Counted from the first letter of the stretch, positions 1 through 10,782 are shown. The stretch: DNA of 64,000 bases from Catenulispora pinistramenti (GCF_018274385.1 NZ_JAAFYZ010000017.1:17798-81797), one strand, 5' to 3'. Made by a program: numbers and translations. The notes: generated by a model from the sequence alone, not told the origin.

Positions 1-717
1 CGGCATCGTCGCCAGCATCCTGTCGATCCTGTTCGGGGTGACGGCCGGCTACATGGGCGGGCTCGTCGACGACGTGCTGTCCATCATCGCCAACATCTTC
101 CTGGCCCTGCCGGGCCTGCTGATCCTCATGGTCGTGATGAAGCCGCTGCCCGCCGGGGACACCGACAACCCGATCCTGATCGGGTCTGTCATAGCCCTGA
201 CGGCCTGGGCGTACGGCGCCCGGGTGTTGCGCGCGCAGACGCTCGCGCTGCGCGACCAGGACTATGTGGAGTCGGCGCGGATCATCGGCGAGCGCCGGCC
301 ACGGATCATCGTGTCCGAGATCCTGCCCAACCTGCTGCCGATCCTGGCCTCGTCCTTCATCTTCACCGTCATCTACGGCATCGGGATCTACGTCGTGCTG
401 TCCATCCTCGGCATCATCAACCCGGCGCAGGCGTCCTGGGGCACGATGATCCAGAACGCCCAGGGGGCCAGCGCGATGATCTCCAACGACTGGTGGTGGT
501 ACGCGCCGCCGGCCTTGTGCGTGGCGCTGCTGGGCATCGGGCTGGCGCTGCTGAACTTCGGCATCGACGAGATCGTCAACCCGCGGGTCCGGTCCCGCAA
601 GGGCAGCCGCCGCGGCGTGCGGTTCCAGTTGGGGCTGACACCGGTGGTGCGGGCCGCACGGCCGCACGCCCCATCGAGTCCTGATACAGCGGCGCCGGTC
701 CTGGAAGGAGAGAGCTG

Positions 718-718
<1 letters not shown>
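1..718 (+). CDS. ABC transporter permease, oligopeptide/dipeptide (DppC/OppC) type, 5' end cut by window
   Basis: Inner-membrane permease of a family-5 (peptide/nickel/oligosaccharide) ABC importer. The reading frame is already open at base 2, before any start codon, so the N-terminus lies outside the window. Several hydrophobic helices are visible. The cytoplasmic EAA-type loop (ARxLRAQTL...DYVESARIIGER, about 80-110 residues into the visible part) is the ATPase contact site of this family. The C-terminal tail is Arg-rich and cytoplasmic. Its TGA overlaps the ATG of the downstream ATPase by one base, indicating one operon with both ATPases and the binding protein. A second permease presumably lies upstream. 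Confidence 0.93.
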
Positions 719-1829
<1,111 letters not shown>

Positions 1830-1833
<4 letters not shown>

Positions 1834-3092
1834 CCGCCGAATCCGCCGAGTCCGAATCCGCCGAGCCGGTCGGCGGCACTGAGCCGGCCGAGGCCGCCGA
1901 GTCGGCTGAGCGCGCCGAACACAGTAAGAGTGCTGAGTCCGCCGAGCGTGCCGAACCCACCGAACCCGCTTCGCCGTCCAAGGTGGTGCACGGTCCCCGG
2001 CGTCCCGGAATCCCGGCGCTGGAGGCCCGCGGTCTGGTCAAGCACTTCCCGATGCACAGCGGAATCGGCCGGGGCCAGGTGGTGCACGCGGTGGAGGACA
2101 TCTCCATGGTGTTGCCGGCCGGCACGGTCACCGCGGTGGTCGGCGAGAGCGGCAGCGGGAAGTCGACGCTGGCCCGGCTGCTGACCGGTCTGATCAAGCC
2201 CACAGGCGGCCAGGTCCTGCTGGACGGCGAACCGGTCGGCACCGGGGCGCGGGCGCGGCGCAAGTACACCAGCAGCGTGCACCTGGTGTTGCAGGACCCG
2301 TTTTCGTCCCTGAACTCGGTGCACACCGTGCGCTACCACCTGGAGCGTCCGCTCAAGCTGCACACCAAGCTGGGCCGTGCCGAACGGGCCGAGCGGATGC
2401 GGCAGCTGCTGGAACGCGTCTCGCTCACTCCGGCTCAGGACTACCTCGACAAGTACCCGCACGAACTGTCCGGCGGTCAGCGCCAGCGGGTCGCGATCGC
2501 CCGCGGCCTGGCGGTGGGACCGCGGGTCCTGCTGGCCGACGAGCCGGTCTCGATGCTCGACGTGTCGATCCGGCTCGGGGTGCTCAACCTGCTGGACGAT
2601 CTGCGCTCCGGCGAGAACCTGGCCACGATGTACGTCACCCACGACATCGCCTCGGCGCGCTACCTCGCCGACTGCATCGTGGTGATGTACGCCGGCCAGG
2701 TCGTGGAGTCCGGGCCGGCCACCCAGATCACCGACAACCCCGCCCACCCCTACACCCAGCTGCTGCTCAGTGCCGCGCCCGACCCGGCGCGCGCCGAGAC
2801 CCCGGTGCTGCGCGGCCGGGGCGCGCCGCCGAGCCTGGTGAACCCGCCGGCCGGCTGCCGGTTCCATCCGCGCTGCCCGTTCGCGATGAAGGTGTGCGCG
2901 GTCCGGTCGCCGGAACCGCGGCCGGTGGGCGAGGACCACGTCTCGGCGTGCTGGCTGCACGCATCAGAGCTCGACGACGACCAGCGCGAACCGCTGAGTG
3001 CGACCGCTACCGGCCCTGCTATCGGCACTGCCACCGCCGCCACCGTTGCCGCGCAAGCGGAATCGGCGGACGGAGCCACAGACGCGAACTAA
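1830..3092 (+). CDS. ABC transporter ATP-binding protein, DppF/OppF family, with repetitive N-terminal extension
   Basis: Second ATPase of the importer. It has Walker A (GESGSGKST), signature (LSGGQRQR), Walker B (LLADEPVSMLD) and the C-terminal oligopeptide-family Cys-rich segment (CRFHPRCPFAMKVC). The start ATG overlaps the previous stop (ATGA). The first ~50 residues are unusual: a low-complexity Ala/Glu/Ser/Pro run built from degenerate 'SAE/AEP' repeats (bases about 1830-1975), absent from typical DppF. It is likely a disordered tail created by repeat expansion. A second low-complexity Ala/Thr tail closes the protein. Confidence 0.94.
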
Positions 3093-3164
3093 GGCACTAA
3101 GGGCACTGAAGGCACTAAGGCACTAAGGCACCAAGGCACCAAGGCACCAAGGCACCAAGGCACG
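3091..3164 (+). repeat. Tandem 8-bp repeat (AAGGCACT/AAGGCACC), about nine copies
   Basis: Nine near-perfect copies of an octamer run head to tail directly after the dppF-like stop codon (which overlaps the first copy); one copy carries an extra base. The unit drifts from AAGGCACT to AAGGCACC along the array. It is not coding and does not form a strong hairpin on its own. Interpretation as a slippage-generated microsatellite is inference. Confidence 0.9.
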
Positions 3165-3184
3165 ACAACCAACAGGAGAAACGC

Positions 3185-3382
3185 ATGAAGAGCAACAGCG
3201 GTGAAGGGGGTCCGAGGGCGACCGCCGCCCGCCCCCCGCCGGGGGACGGGCGGCCAGGCTTCGCTCGAGGGGCAACTCGCGCGAAGGGGAAGTCAGACCC
3301 GTTCCACATCCCGTACAGCCACAGTTATCGCCCATGTCCGAGAACAGGACAGGCCGGCCTCATCGCCGGTCCGGATCTTTAG
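3185..3382 (+). CDS. Possible leader ORF upstream of the solute-binding protein (65 codons)
   Basis: An ATG preceded by a good ribosome site (AGGAGA, 3175-3180) opens 65 codons ending in a TAG that overlaps the purine-rich ribosome site (AGGGAAG, 3381-3387) of the binding-protein gene. The predicted peptide is Arg/Pro/Gly-rich and resembles no family I know. The DNA below it folds into two hairpins, so it may be a chance ORF across a structured leader. Its ribosome site and the stop/Shine-Dalgarno overlap are the only arguments for translation. Confidence 0.25.
   Translation: MKSNSGEGGPRATAARPPPGDGRPGFARGATRAKGKSDPFHIPYSHSYRPCPRTGQAGLIAGPDL
3224..3286 (+). promoter_or_regulatory. Two consecutive RNA hairpins in the leader of the solute-binding protein gene
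   Basis: Arms 3224-3236 and 3241-3254 pair over about 13 bp with one bulge and a 4-nt loop. Arms 3259-3269 and 3276-3286 pair over 11 positions with one mismatch. Neither is followed by a U-run. Stable hairpins between ATPase and receptor genes can stabilise the receptor message or terminate part of the transcription, which suits the higher demand for receptor; that role is inferred. The 3093-3395 gap contains only these hairpins, the octamer array and the possible leader ORF. Confidence 0.6.
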
Positions 3383-3395
3383 GGAAGTGTACGCA

Positions 3396-5108
3396 ATGCG
3401 TCGTACAGCTATCAAAGGGCTAGCCCTGGTCGCGGCCGTCGGCCTCAGCCTGGCGGCCTGTAGCAGCAGCAAGGGTAGTAACTCGTCGGACAAGAGCAGC
3501 GGCTCCGGCAAGGTTCGCACGCTGGTGGTCGAGGACAAGCCGGTCGCCTCGTTCACCGACGACTTCAACCCGTTCGACGGCAACTCCTTCCTCAGCCAGG
3601 AGAACGCGCGCTCGTTGTTCTACGAGCCGCTGTACCAGTTCAACACCCTGAACTCGGCCCAGGCCCCGATCCCGTGGCTGGCGTCGAACTACACGTGGTC
3701 CAACGGCAACAAGACGCTCACCTTCACCCTGAAGCCGGGCGTCAAGTGGAGCGACGGGCAGGCGTTCACCTCTGACGACGTCGCCTTCACCTTCACCATG
3801 CTGAAGAACTACAAGGCGGCCAACACCGACAGCACGCCGATCCCGGACAGCGTCGCCACCCCGGACCCGAACACCGTGGTCCTGAACTACTCCAGCTCGC
3901 AGGCCGCCAACTTCCAGGGCATCGCCAACCAGATCATCGTGCCCAAGCACAAGTGGTCGGCGATCACCAACCCGGACAAGGCCGTCGTCACCGGCGCCGA
4001 CTCGGTCGGGACCGGGCCGTATCTGCTGGACAAGTTCACCCCGCAGAACATCACGCTCAAGGCGAACACCGGCTTCCGGGACGGCGCGCCGGCCGTGAAG
4101 AAGATCTCGTTCCCGGCCTACGCCGACAACAACGCCGCGACCCTCGCCCTGGCCAACGGCGACATCGACCTGACCGGCAACGACATCAACGACGTGCTGA
4201 ACACGTTCGTGGCCAAGAGCAAGGACAACCACCTGTTCCAGACCACGGCGCCGTACTTCCCGGCGTCGAACACGGTGGCCCTGCTCATGAACGAGAAGAG
4301 CCCCAGCGCGCCGGCCCTGGCCGATGTCGCGGTGCGCAAGGCGATCAGCGCCGCGATGGACCGCACCTCGATGGCGACCCAGTGCGAGACCAACTACGAG
4401 CTGCCGGCCACTTCCTCCGGCGGTCTGACCCTGCCGATCGACCAGAAATCGCTGGCCCCGGCGCAGACCAACGATCTGAAGCCCGGCCCGGACCCGGACG
4501 CCGTCAGCTCCCTGTTGACCGCCGACGGCTACGCCAAGAACTCCGCCGGCAAGTGGGCCAAGAACGGGGCCACGATCAAGTTCACGATCATCGACCCCAA
4601 CTCCTTCACCGACTACTGGTGTGACGCCGAGGCCCTGGTCAAGCAGCTGAACGGCGTGGGCTTCGACATCAAGGACAACGGCGCCTTCGACTACAACAGC
4701 TGGAACACCGCGGTCACCACCGGCAGCTATGACGCCACGCTGCACTGGGGCCAGGGCACCACGCCGTTCCAGCGCCTGCAGTTCATCCTGGACTCCACCC
4801 TGGCCTCGCCGGCCGGACAGAACTCCGCCGGTGACTTCGGGCACTACCAGAGTTCGGCGGCGGACGCGGCGGTCGCCGCCTACGAGGGCGCGACCTCCCC
4901 GGCCGACCAGACCACGGCACTCAACACGCTGCAGGGCGTGTTCTCCTCGGACGTGCCGGCCGTCCCGGTTCTTTACGGAGCCGCCTGGTACGAGTTCAGC
5001 ACGGCGAACTTCACCGGCTGGCCCACCAGCGACAACCCGTACATCAACCCCTCGCCGCGCAGCCAGGACTACGAGTACCTGATCCTCAAGCTCACTCCGA
5101 AGCCCTGA
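3396..5108 (+). CDS. ABC transporter substrate-binding lipoprotein, family 5 (SBP_bac_5)
   Basis: Extracytoplasmic receptor of the importer, 570 residues. The chosen ATG (3396) follows AGGGAAG (3381-3387) and gives a clean lipoprotein signal: RR-rich start, hydrophobic core, then LAAC-SSS, with the Cys for lipid anchoring at residue 22. Starting at 3201 would bury this signal inside a 65-residue extension. The body has the family-5 features LKPGVKWSDGQAFTSDDVAFTF (in part) and a conserved 'VGTGPYLLDKF' segment. Family-5 receptors bind peptides but also cello-oligosaccharides; the adjacent beta-glucosidase makes a beta-glucoside ligand plausible. Confidence 0.93.
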   Translation: MRRTAIKGLALVAAVGLSLAACSSSKGSNSSDKSSGSGKVRTLVVEDKPVASFTDDFNPFDGNSFLSQENARSLFYEPLYQFNTLNSAQAPIPWLASNYTWSNGNKTLTFTLKPGVKWSDGQAFTSDDVAFTFTMLKNYKAANTDSTPIPDSVATPDPNTVVLNYSSSQAANFQGIANQIIVPKHKWSAITNPDKAVVTGADSVGTGPYLLDKFTPQNITLKANTGFRDGAPAVKKISFPAYADNNAATLALANGDIDLTGNDINDVLNTFVAKSKDNHLFQTTAPYFPASNTVALLMNEKSPSAPALADVAVRKAISAAMDRTSMATQCETNYELPATSSGGLTLPIDQKSLAPAQTNDLKPGPDPDAVSSLLTADGYAKNSAGKWAKNGATIKFTIIDPNSFTDYWCDAEALVKQLNGVGFDIKDNGAFDYNSWNTAVTTGSYDATLHWGQGTTPFQRLQFILDSTLASPAGQNSAGDFGHYQSSAADAAVAAYEGATSPADQTTALNTLQGVFSSDVPAVPVLYGAAWYEFSTANFTGWPTSDNPYINPSPRSQDYEYLILKLTPKP

Positions 5109-5126
5109 TCACCGGCGGAAGACCGT

Positions 5127-5176
5127 GAGCGTCCCGGTCGGCGCGGCCCCGTCGGGCCGGGCCGACCGGGACGCTC
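5127..5176 (+). terminator. Strong inverted repeat between binding protein and beta-glucosidase
   Basis: Arms 5127-5149 and 5154-5176 are complementary over 23 positions with a single mismatch, around a 4-nt loop. It lies 18 bases after the receptor stop. No U-tract follows, as is common for actinobacterial terminators and processing hairpins. It could terminate most transcripts before the beta-glucosidase gene or protect the receptor mRNA 3' end. Confidence 0.75.
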
Positions 5177-5245
5177 GGGCGAGCAGGACATCACCACCGC
5201 GGCCCGGCAGGGCGGCCCAGGTTTATCGCAAGGAGTTGTCTGACA

Positions 5246-6709
5246 ATGAGAACAGGTACGCGGGCTGTGAGCGGTGACACGTCGTCCGCGGGCAGCCGGA
5301 GGGCCCGCGCCAGGGCGTTCCCGACCGACTTCGTGTGGGGCGCGGCCACCGCCGCCTACCAGGTCGAGGGCGCGTCCTTCGACGGCGGGCGCACCGCCTC
5401 GATCTGGGACACCTTCAGCCGGGTCCCCGGCAAGGTCGTCAACGGCGACAACGGCGACATCGCCGCCGACCACTACCACCGGTTCCGCGACGACGTCGCG
5501 CTCATGGCGGGCCTGGGCCTGGGCGCCTACCGCTTCTCCTTGTCCTGGAGCCGGGTCCAGCCCGGCGGGCAGGGGGCGCCGAATCCCGCCGGGCTCGACT
5601 TCTACTCGCGCCTGGTGGACGAGCTGCTGGCTAAAGGCGTGCAGCCGGTGGTCACGCTCTATCACTGGGACCTTCCGCAAGAACTCGAGGACGCCGGCGG
5701 GTGGGGGAGCCGGACTACCAGCGAACGGTTCGCCGAGTACGCGGCCGTCGCCGCCGACCGCCTCGGTGACCGGGTCGAGCTGTGGACCACGCTGAACGAG
5801 CCGTGGTGCTCGGCGTTCCTGGGCTACGCCTCCGGCGTGCACGCGCCCGGGCGGCACGAGCCGGAGGTGGCCCTGCGCGCCGCGCACCATCTCAACCTGG
5901 CGCACGGACTCGGGACCCAGGCGTTGCGCGCGTCCCTGCCGGCCGGCGCGCGCGTCGCGCTGACCGTCAATCCCGCCGAAGTCAGGCCCCTGAGTCAGGA
6001 GCCGGCGGATCTGGACGCCGCACGGCGGGTGGACGCGTTGCAGAACCGGATCTTCCTCGACCCGGTCCTGCGCGGCTCCTATCCCGAGGACCTGATGCAG
6101 GACACCGCGCACCTCACGGACTGGTCGTTCGTCCAGGACGGCGATCTGAGCTCGATTCACGTCCCCGTCGACCTGCTCGGGGTGAACTACTACAACCCGG
6201 TGGTCGTCGGCGCTCCCATAGTCGGCGACGCCCCCGAGCCCGGCGTGGACGGCCACGGGGCCAGCGACTTCTCCCCCTGGGTCGGCAGCGAATCGGTGCG
6301 TTTCATCCGGATGCCGGGCGAGCCGACCGCGATGGGCTGGCCCATCGACGCCTCCGGGCTGCGCGACCTGCTGCTGCGCATCCACCGCGACTACGGCCCG
6401 ATCCCGCTGGCGATCACCGAGAACGGCGCCGCGTTCCACGACTACGTCGGTCCGGACGGCGAGGTGCGCGACCCGCAGCGGGTGGAGTACCTGCGTAGTC
6501 ATCTGGTCGCCGTGCACGAGGCCATCGAGGCCGGTGTCGACGTCCGCGGCTACTTCTGCTGGTCCCTGCTGGACAACTTCGAGTGGGCATACGGCTACTC
6601 CAAGCGCTTCGGGGTGGTCCATGTCGACTTCGCGACCCAGCGGCGTACGGTGAAGGCCAGCGGGAACTGGTACGCCGACGTCATCGAGGCCAACGCCGTT
6701 CAAGGCTGA
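5246..6709 (+). CDS. Family GH1 beta-glucosidase
   Basis: Cytoplasmic glycoside hydrolase releasing glucose from beta-glucosides, 487 residues, normal GH1 length with no signal peptide. Catalytic residues are readable: acid/base Glu185 in TTLNEPW and nucleophile Glu392 in ITENGA. The N-terminal [14 protein letters not shown] and the C-terminal [17 protein letters not shown] are GH1 hallmarks that line the glycone site. The ATG follows AAGGAG (5230-5235). It lies between the importer receptor and a LacI regulator, consistent with hydrolysis of imported cellobiose-like sugars. Confidence 0.96.
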   Translation: MRTGTRAVSGDTSSAGSRRARARAFPTDFVWGAATAAYQVEGASFDGGRTASIWDTFSRVPGKVVNGDNGDIAADHYHRFRDDVALMAGLGLGAYRFSLSWSRVQPGGQGAPNPAGLDFYSRLVDELLAKGVQPVVTLYHWDLPQELEDAGGWGSRTTSERFAEYAAVAADRLGDRVELWTTLNEPWCSAFLGYASGVHAPGRHEPEVALRAAHHLNLAHGLGTQALRASLPAGARVALTVNPAEVRPLSQEPADLDAARRVDALQNRIFLDPVLRGSYPEDLMQDTAHLTDWSFVQDGDLSSIHVPVDLLGVNYYNPVVVGAPIVGDAPEPGVDGHGASDFSPWVGSESVRFIRMPGEPTAMGWPIDASGLRDLLLRIHRDYGPIPLAITENGAAFHDYVGPDGEVRDPQRVEYLRSHLVAVHEAIEAGVDVRGYFCWSLLDNFEWAYGYSKRFGVVHVDFATQRRTVKASGNWYADVIEANAVQG

Positions 6710-6764
6710 CGCCGGCGGTATCGGCTTGGCCGTCGGCATGACGCGCAAGGAGCACTACGAACAC

Positions 6765-7844
6765 ATGACAGGCAAGGACGGGGGAATCCCGAAGGCGGTG
6801 GCGCCCGGGCCGGAAGCGGTGGTGCCCGGGCCGGAGCCGGCCTCGGCCTCGGCACCCACCCTGGAGACCGTGGCCGCCGAGGCGGGGGTCTCCAGGGCCA
6901 CCGTATCCCGGGTCGTCAACGGCTCACCCAAGGTCTCCGACGAGGTGCGCGCCGTGGTCCAGGCCGCGGTGGCCCGGCTGGGCTACGTGCCCAACCGGGC
7001 GGCCCGCTCGCTGGTGACCCGCCGGACCGGCTCGGTGGCGCTGGTGGTCAGCGAGGCGGAGATGAAGGTGTTCACCGATCCGCTGCTGGCGGCCATGGTG
7101 CGGTCGATGGGCGTGGCGCTGTCGGCGCGGGACGTCCAGCTGGTCCTGATGATGGTCCGCGCCGACAACGAGCGGCAGCGCCTGACCGGGTACCTGCTCG
7201 GCGGGCACGTCGACGGCGTGTTCCTGATGTCGCTGCACGAAGGGGACCCGCTGCCGCGCATCCTGCACGACTCCGGCGTCCCCGTGGTCCAGATGGCCCG
7301 GCCGCTCGGCGACGTCAAGCTGCCGTATGTGGACGTCGACAACGTCCACGGCGCGCGGCTGGCGGTCCGGCACCTGGTGGCCATCGGGCGGCAGCGGATC
7401 GCCACCATCGCCGGGCCCCCGGACATGGTGGCCGGCGTCGACCGCCTCGACGGCTTCCGCGAAGAACTCCTCGGCGCCCGGATGGCCGACCACCGCGTCG
7501 CCTTCGGCGACTTCAGCCAGTCCTCCGGCGAACAGGCGATGCTGGCGTTGCTGGCCGACCACCCCGACCTGGACGCCGTGTTCTGCGCCAGCGACCTGAT
7601 GGCCGCCGGGGCGCTGCGGGCCCTGCGCCGGCACGAGCGCCGGGTCCCGGAGGACGTCGCCGTCGTCGGCTACGACGACCTGGACGTCGCGCTGCTCACC
7701 GAGCCCCCGCTGTCCACCGTGAGCCAGCCGGTCGAGGCGATGGCCGCCACGATGGTGGACATGCTGCTGGCCCAGGTCGCCGGCCGCCCCCTGCCGAGCC
7801 CGGCGATCCTGCCGACCCGGTTGGTGCTGCGGGCTTCGGGGTGA
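6765..7844 (+). CDS. LacI-family transcriptional regulator
   Basis: Sugar-responsive repressor, about 359 residues. After a Pro/Ala/Glu-rich N-terminal tail comes the LacI helix-turn-helix and hinge (TLETVAAEAGVSRATVSRVV, residues about 33-52). A periplasmic-binding-like sensor domain follows, with AVVGYDDLDVALLTEPPLSTV near the end. In-frame TTG 6726 and ATG 6738 exist, but the ribosome site AAGGAG (6747-6752) lies downstream of them and 12 bases before ATG 6765, so I choose 6765. It likely controls the upstream importer and beta-glucosidase. No palindromic LacI operator was found inside the window; the operon promoter lies upstream of it. Confidence 0.92.
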   Translation: MTGKDGGIPKAVAPGPEAVVPGPEPASASAPTLETVAAEAGVSRATVSRVVNGSPKVSDEVRAVVQAAVARLGYVPNRAARSLVTRRTGSVALVVSEAEMKVFTDPLLAAMVRSMGVALSARDVQLVLMMVRADNERQRLTGYLLGGHVDGVFLMSLHEGDPLPRILHDSGVPVVQMARPLGDVKLPYVDVDNVHGARLAVRHLVAIGRQRIATIAGPPDMVAGVDRLDGFREELLGARMADHRVAFGDFSQSSGEQAMLALLADHPDLDAVFCASDLMAAGALRALRRHERRVPEDVAVVGYDDLDVALLTEPPLSTVSQPVEAMAATMVDMLLAQVAGRPLPSPAILPTRLVLRASG

Positions 7845-7874
7845 GGTCGAGCGGCGCCGGTGTGGGGCAGTCCC

Positions 7875-8702
7875 TCACTTGCGGAAGTGGCCGGCCGCGT
7901 CCGTGCCGTAGGTACTGCGATTCTTGTCGAGATTGATCGCGGTCCCGTGGAGCTGGGACGCGGCCTTCACCTTGTCGATGAACTGCGTCTGTAGTTCGTG
8001 GGTGTTGATGGTGAAGGCGGAGCCGGCTGAAGCTGCTGCCGTCTGCTGTGCGATCAGCCAGGTGTCGGCCGCGTCCAGCTCCTTGGAGCGCGGGGTGACC
8101 TGACCGTTGCCGTCGAGATTGACGTCCGCGAGGCCGGTCCCGCCGCGTCCCTTCTTGTGCGCCTTGTTGTCTGGATCGTCGTTTCGTGTCTTTGGCTCCG
8201 GCCCCACTATGTAGTTCGCGGGGAGGTTCTCCAGTGCTTCCTGGAGGCTCCCGGCGTGTGCCGTGAAAGCGGTAGGCGCGAGGGTACCCAGTTGAGCCTT
8301 GATCAGTGCCTCCTGCGCCGGGTCCACCGCGCTGGAGAGCCAGCTGAGACGGTTTCGGGGAATGACGTGATGGAGGGTTTCGACCCATTGCTTGTCGCCG
8401 GCCGGAGTGGCCTTCTTGAGGGTTTTGGTGGCGGCGGCGGTGTCGCTGTTCTTCCAGCCTGCGCGCTGGACGAGCGGGGCGCCGTGAGCGCTGTGAGCAC
8501 CGTGGGCGCCGGTGCGTGGGGCCGTGTGGGCTTGCTCGATCGCCCGGGAGACGGCTGCGTTGCCGATGCTGCGCTGCAACGCCAGGACCGACTCCGGAGA
8601 CGTCAGCCCCACGGTGGTGGGGGAGGCTGCGGCAGCGGTGCGGGCCTGGGGCCGTTGGCTCTTGCTGGAAGCGGGGACCCGCTCTAGTTCTGGCCCGGGC
8701 AT
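7875..8702 (-). CDS. Putative secreted nuclease toxin with eCIS-type N-terminal motif and HNH-like C-terminus
   Basis: 275-residue protein in three parts. The N-terminal ~50 residues contain ALQRSIGNAAVSRAI, matching the 'LQR..GN.AV.R' motif seen on cargo of extracellular contractile injection systems in actinobacteria; PLVQRAGW repeats the flavour at about residue 77. A short Gly/Ala/His linker follows. The C-terminal region has TLHHVIPRNRL and later NYIVGPEP plus Lys/Asp/Asn-rich stretches, resembling His-Me-finger (HNH/LHH) toxin nucleases. No immunity gene is evident next to it and no eCIS structural gene is in the window, so it is an orphan cargo candidate. It lies convergent to the LacI gene. 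The function is inferred from motifs only. Confidence 0.6.
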   Translation of the reverse strand: MPGPELERVPASSKSQRPQARTAAAASPTTVGLTSPESVLALQRSIGNAAVSRAIEQAHTAPRTGAHGAHSAHGAPLVQRAGWKNSDTAAATKTLKKATPAGDKQWVETLHHVIPRNRLSWLSSAVDPAQEALIKAQLGTLAPTAFTAHAGSLQEALENLPANYIVGPEPKTRNDDPDNKAHKKGRGGTGLADVNLDGNGQVTPRSKELDAADTWLIAQQTAAASAGSAFTINTHELQTQFIDKVKAASQLHGTAINLDKNRSTYGTDAAGHFRK

Positions 8703-8911
8703 GGAGGTGCTTCTTTCGGAACGAAGAGACAGTGCTGCCTACCATCAATATACGAAGGAGGCGGACACGGGGAAGGGGCCTCGGTGCAAGGCGGACCGTT
8801 CATAGGGGCACGCGCCGCTACCCGCGTGTACCTCTGGGGAGGCGCCGTCCGGCGGGTGGGTACGCTCCGTTCTGGCGACTAGATCATCGTCCCGACCATG
8901 GGAGTGAGCCG

Positions 8912-10627
8912 ATGGGGAAGCTTCGTAGCGCGCAGTGGTACGCGGGCCAGGACCGCAACGCCTATATCCACCGGGCCTGGATGCGCCGAGGTGTTCCGGA
9001 CGACGCTTTCGAGGGGCGCCCGCAGATCGCCATCGCGAACACCGCCTCCGACCTGACTCCGTGCAACGCGCACCTGAGTGAGGTCGCGGCGTCGGTGCGG
9101 GACGGCGTATACGAGGCCGGTGGCATTCCGCTGGAGATGCCCGTGGTCTCCCTCGGGGAGACCAACGTCCGGCCCACCGCCATGCTCTGGCGGAACATGG
9201 CGGCGATGGCCACCGAGGAGATGCTGCGCGCCAACCCGATCGACGGCGTGGTGTTGCTCGGCGGCTGTGACAAGACGATCCCGTCCCTCCTCATGGCCGC
9301 CGCCTCGGTGGATCTGCCCGCGGTCGTCGTGCCGGGCGGACCGATGCTCACCGGTACTTTCCGCGGGACTCCGTTGGGCTGCGGTACCGACGTCTGGCGG
9401 CTCTCGGAGGAGGTGCGCGCCGGCACCCTGTCTCAGGAACAGTTCGTCCGCTCGGAATCGTCGATGATCCGCAGCCGCGGCCACTGCAACACGATGGGGA
9501 CCGCTTCCACCATGGCTCTGGTGGCGGAGGCCCTGGGCATGGTCGTGCCCGGGGTGGCAGGCACACCCGCGCCGGACAGCCGTCTGCTCCAGGCCGCCCA
9601 CGGCACCGGGCGGCTGGCCGTGGACATGGTCACCGCCGAACGACGGCCGAGCACGTTCCTGACCAAGGCGTCGTTCCACAACGCGATCGTGGCGCTGGCC
9701 GCCGTCGGCGGTTCCACCAACGCCGTCGTCCACCTCCTGGCCATCGCCGGACGCCTGGGCATCGACCTGACCCTCGACGACTTCGACCGCATCGGCTCGC
9801 GGGTCCCGGTGCTGGTGGATCTCCAGCCGGCCGGCCGCTTCCTCATGGAGGACTTCCACCGGGCCGGCGGCCTGCTCGCGGTACTCCGTGAAGTCAGGGA
9901 ACTGCTGGACCCCGAGGCCAAGACGGTCACCGGACAACCGCTGGTCGACTCCCTCGACGACGCCTCGATCTGGGACGCCGAGGTGATCCGGACCCGCGCG
10001 CAGCCGTTGGTCGCGCAAGGCGGCATAGCCGTGCTCCGGGGAAGCCTGGCACCCGACGGTGCCGTGATCAAGCCGGCGGCGGCCTCGCCGCATCTGCTGC
10101 GGCACCGGGGCCGGGCGGTCGTGTTCGACAGCATCGAGGACTTCCACGCGCGCATCGACGACCCCGGCCTGGACGTCGACGCCGATTCCGTGCTCGTCCT
10201 GCGCGGCTGCGGACCGAAGGGCTATCCGGGCATGCCGGAGGTCGCCAACATGCCGCTGCCGAAGAAGCTTCTCGAGGCGGGCGTCCGGGACATGGTGCGG
10301 ATCTGCGACGGCCGGATGAGCGGCACGGCCTACGGCACGGTCGTGCTCCACGTCGCGCCCGAAGCCGCCGCCGGCGGACCCCTCGCCTTCGTGCGCACCG
10401 GCGACATCATCACCTTGGACGTCGAGGCCCGAAGCATCGACGTGGAGGTACCGGCCGACGAACTCCTGGCGCGCGGGCCGAACCCGGCGACCGTCGCAGG
10501 GTTCGCCGATCCGCGCCGAGGCTGGGAGCGGCTGTACATAGACCATGTCCAGCAGGCCGACACCGGCGCCGATCTGGACTTCCTCGTCGGATCCAGCGGC
10601 TCGGAGGTGGCCCGGGAATCGCACTGA
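8912..10627 (+). CDS. IlvD/Edd-family dehydratase, probably a sugar-acid (pentonate/hexonate) dehydratase
   Basis: Fe-S dehydratase of 571 residues. Cluster/active-site Cys residues are visible at C119 (GGCDKTIP) and C192 (RGHCNTMG). The C-terminal ICDGRMSGTAYG motif is typical of IlvD/Edd. The beginning (KLRSAQWYAGQD) and SDLTPCNAHL resemble L-arabinonate/xylonate-type dehydratases more than the isoleucine-pathway enzyme. Starting further upstream at 8516 would add 132 unrelated residues; ATG 8912 has GGAG seven bases upstream. Flanking genes are unrelated, so the substrate stays open. Confidence 0.9.
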   Translation: MGKLRSAQWYAGQDRNAYIHRAWMRRGVPDDAFEGRPQIAIANTASDLTPCNAHLSEVAASVRDGVYEAGGIPLEMPVVSLGETNVRPTAMLWRNMAAMATEEMLRANPIDGVVLLGGCDKTIPSLLMAAASVDLPAVVVPGGPMLTGTFRGTPLGCGTDVWRLSEEVRAGTLSQEQFVRSESSMIRSRGHCNTMGTASTMALVAEALGMVVPGVAGTPAPDSRLLQAAHGTGRLAVDMVTAERRPSTFLTKASFHNAIVALAAVGGSTNAVVHLLAIAGRLGIDLTLDDFDRIGSRVPVLVDLQPAGRFLMEDFHRAGGLLAVLREVRELLDPEAKTVTGQPLVDSLDDASIWDAEVIRTRAQPLVAQGGIAVLRGSLAPDGAVIKPAAASPHLLRHRGRAVVFDSIEDFHARIDDPGLDVDADSVLVLRGCGPKGYPGMPEVANMPLPKKLLEAGVRDMVRICDGRMSGTAYGTVVLHVAPEAAAGGPLAFVRTGDIITLDVEARSIDVEVPADELLARGPNPATVAGFADPRRGWERLYIDHVQQADTGADLDFLVGSSGSEVARESH

Positions 10628-10639
10628 AGGGGGTTTTGA

Positions 10640-10753
10640 TCAGAAGGCTGATAGTCCGTTGGGCGTGCCCATGCCGGTGGACCCGTCGTAGCCGAGGACC
10701 GCGGTGCACTGGTGGTCACCGATCGAATCCGGGCTCGGCCGCTTCACACACAT
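10640..10753 (-). pseudogene. C-terminal remnant of a sedolisin/subtilisin-like secreted protease
   Basis: The last ~37 codons before the TGA at 10640 read ...DHQCTAVLGYDGSTGMGTPNGLSAF. This closely follows the 'GYD..TGLGTPN....F' ending of S53-type secreted proteases. No catalytic domain precedes it; the upstream frame runs into unrelated sequence. I read it as the eroded 3' end of a protease gene. The call rests on this short ending only. Confidence 0.45.
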
Positions 10754-10782
10754 CCCTCGCATTCTCATAACCCTGATCCCCG

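Noticed and set aside
3201..3395. Upstream in-frame extension of the solute-binding protein
   Set aside because: It would bury the lipoprotein signal; the better ribosome site is at 3381-3387 before ATG 3396.
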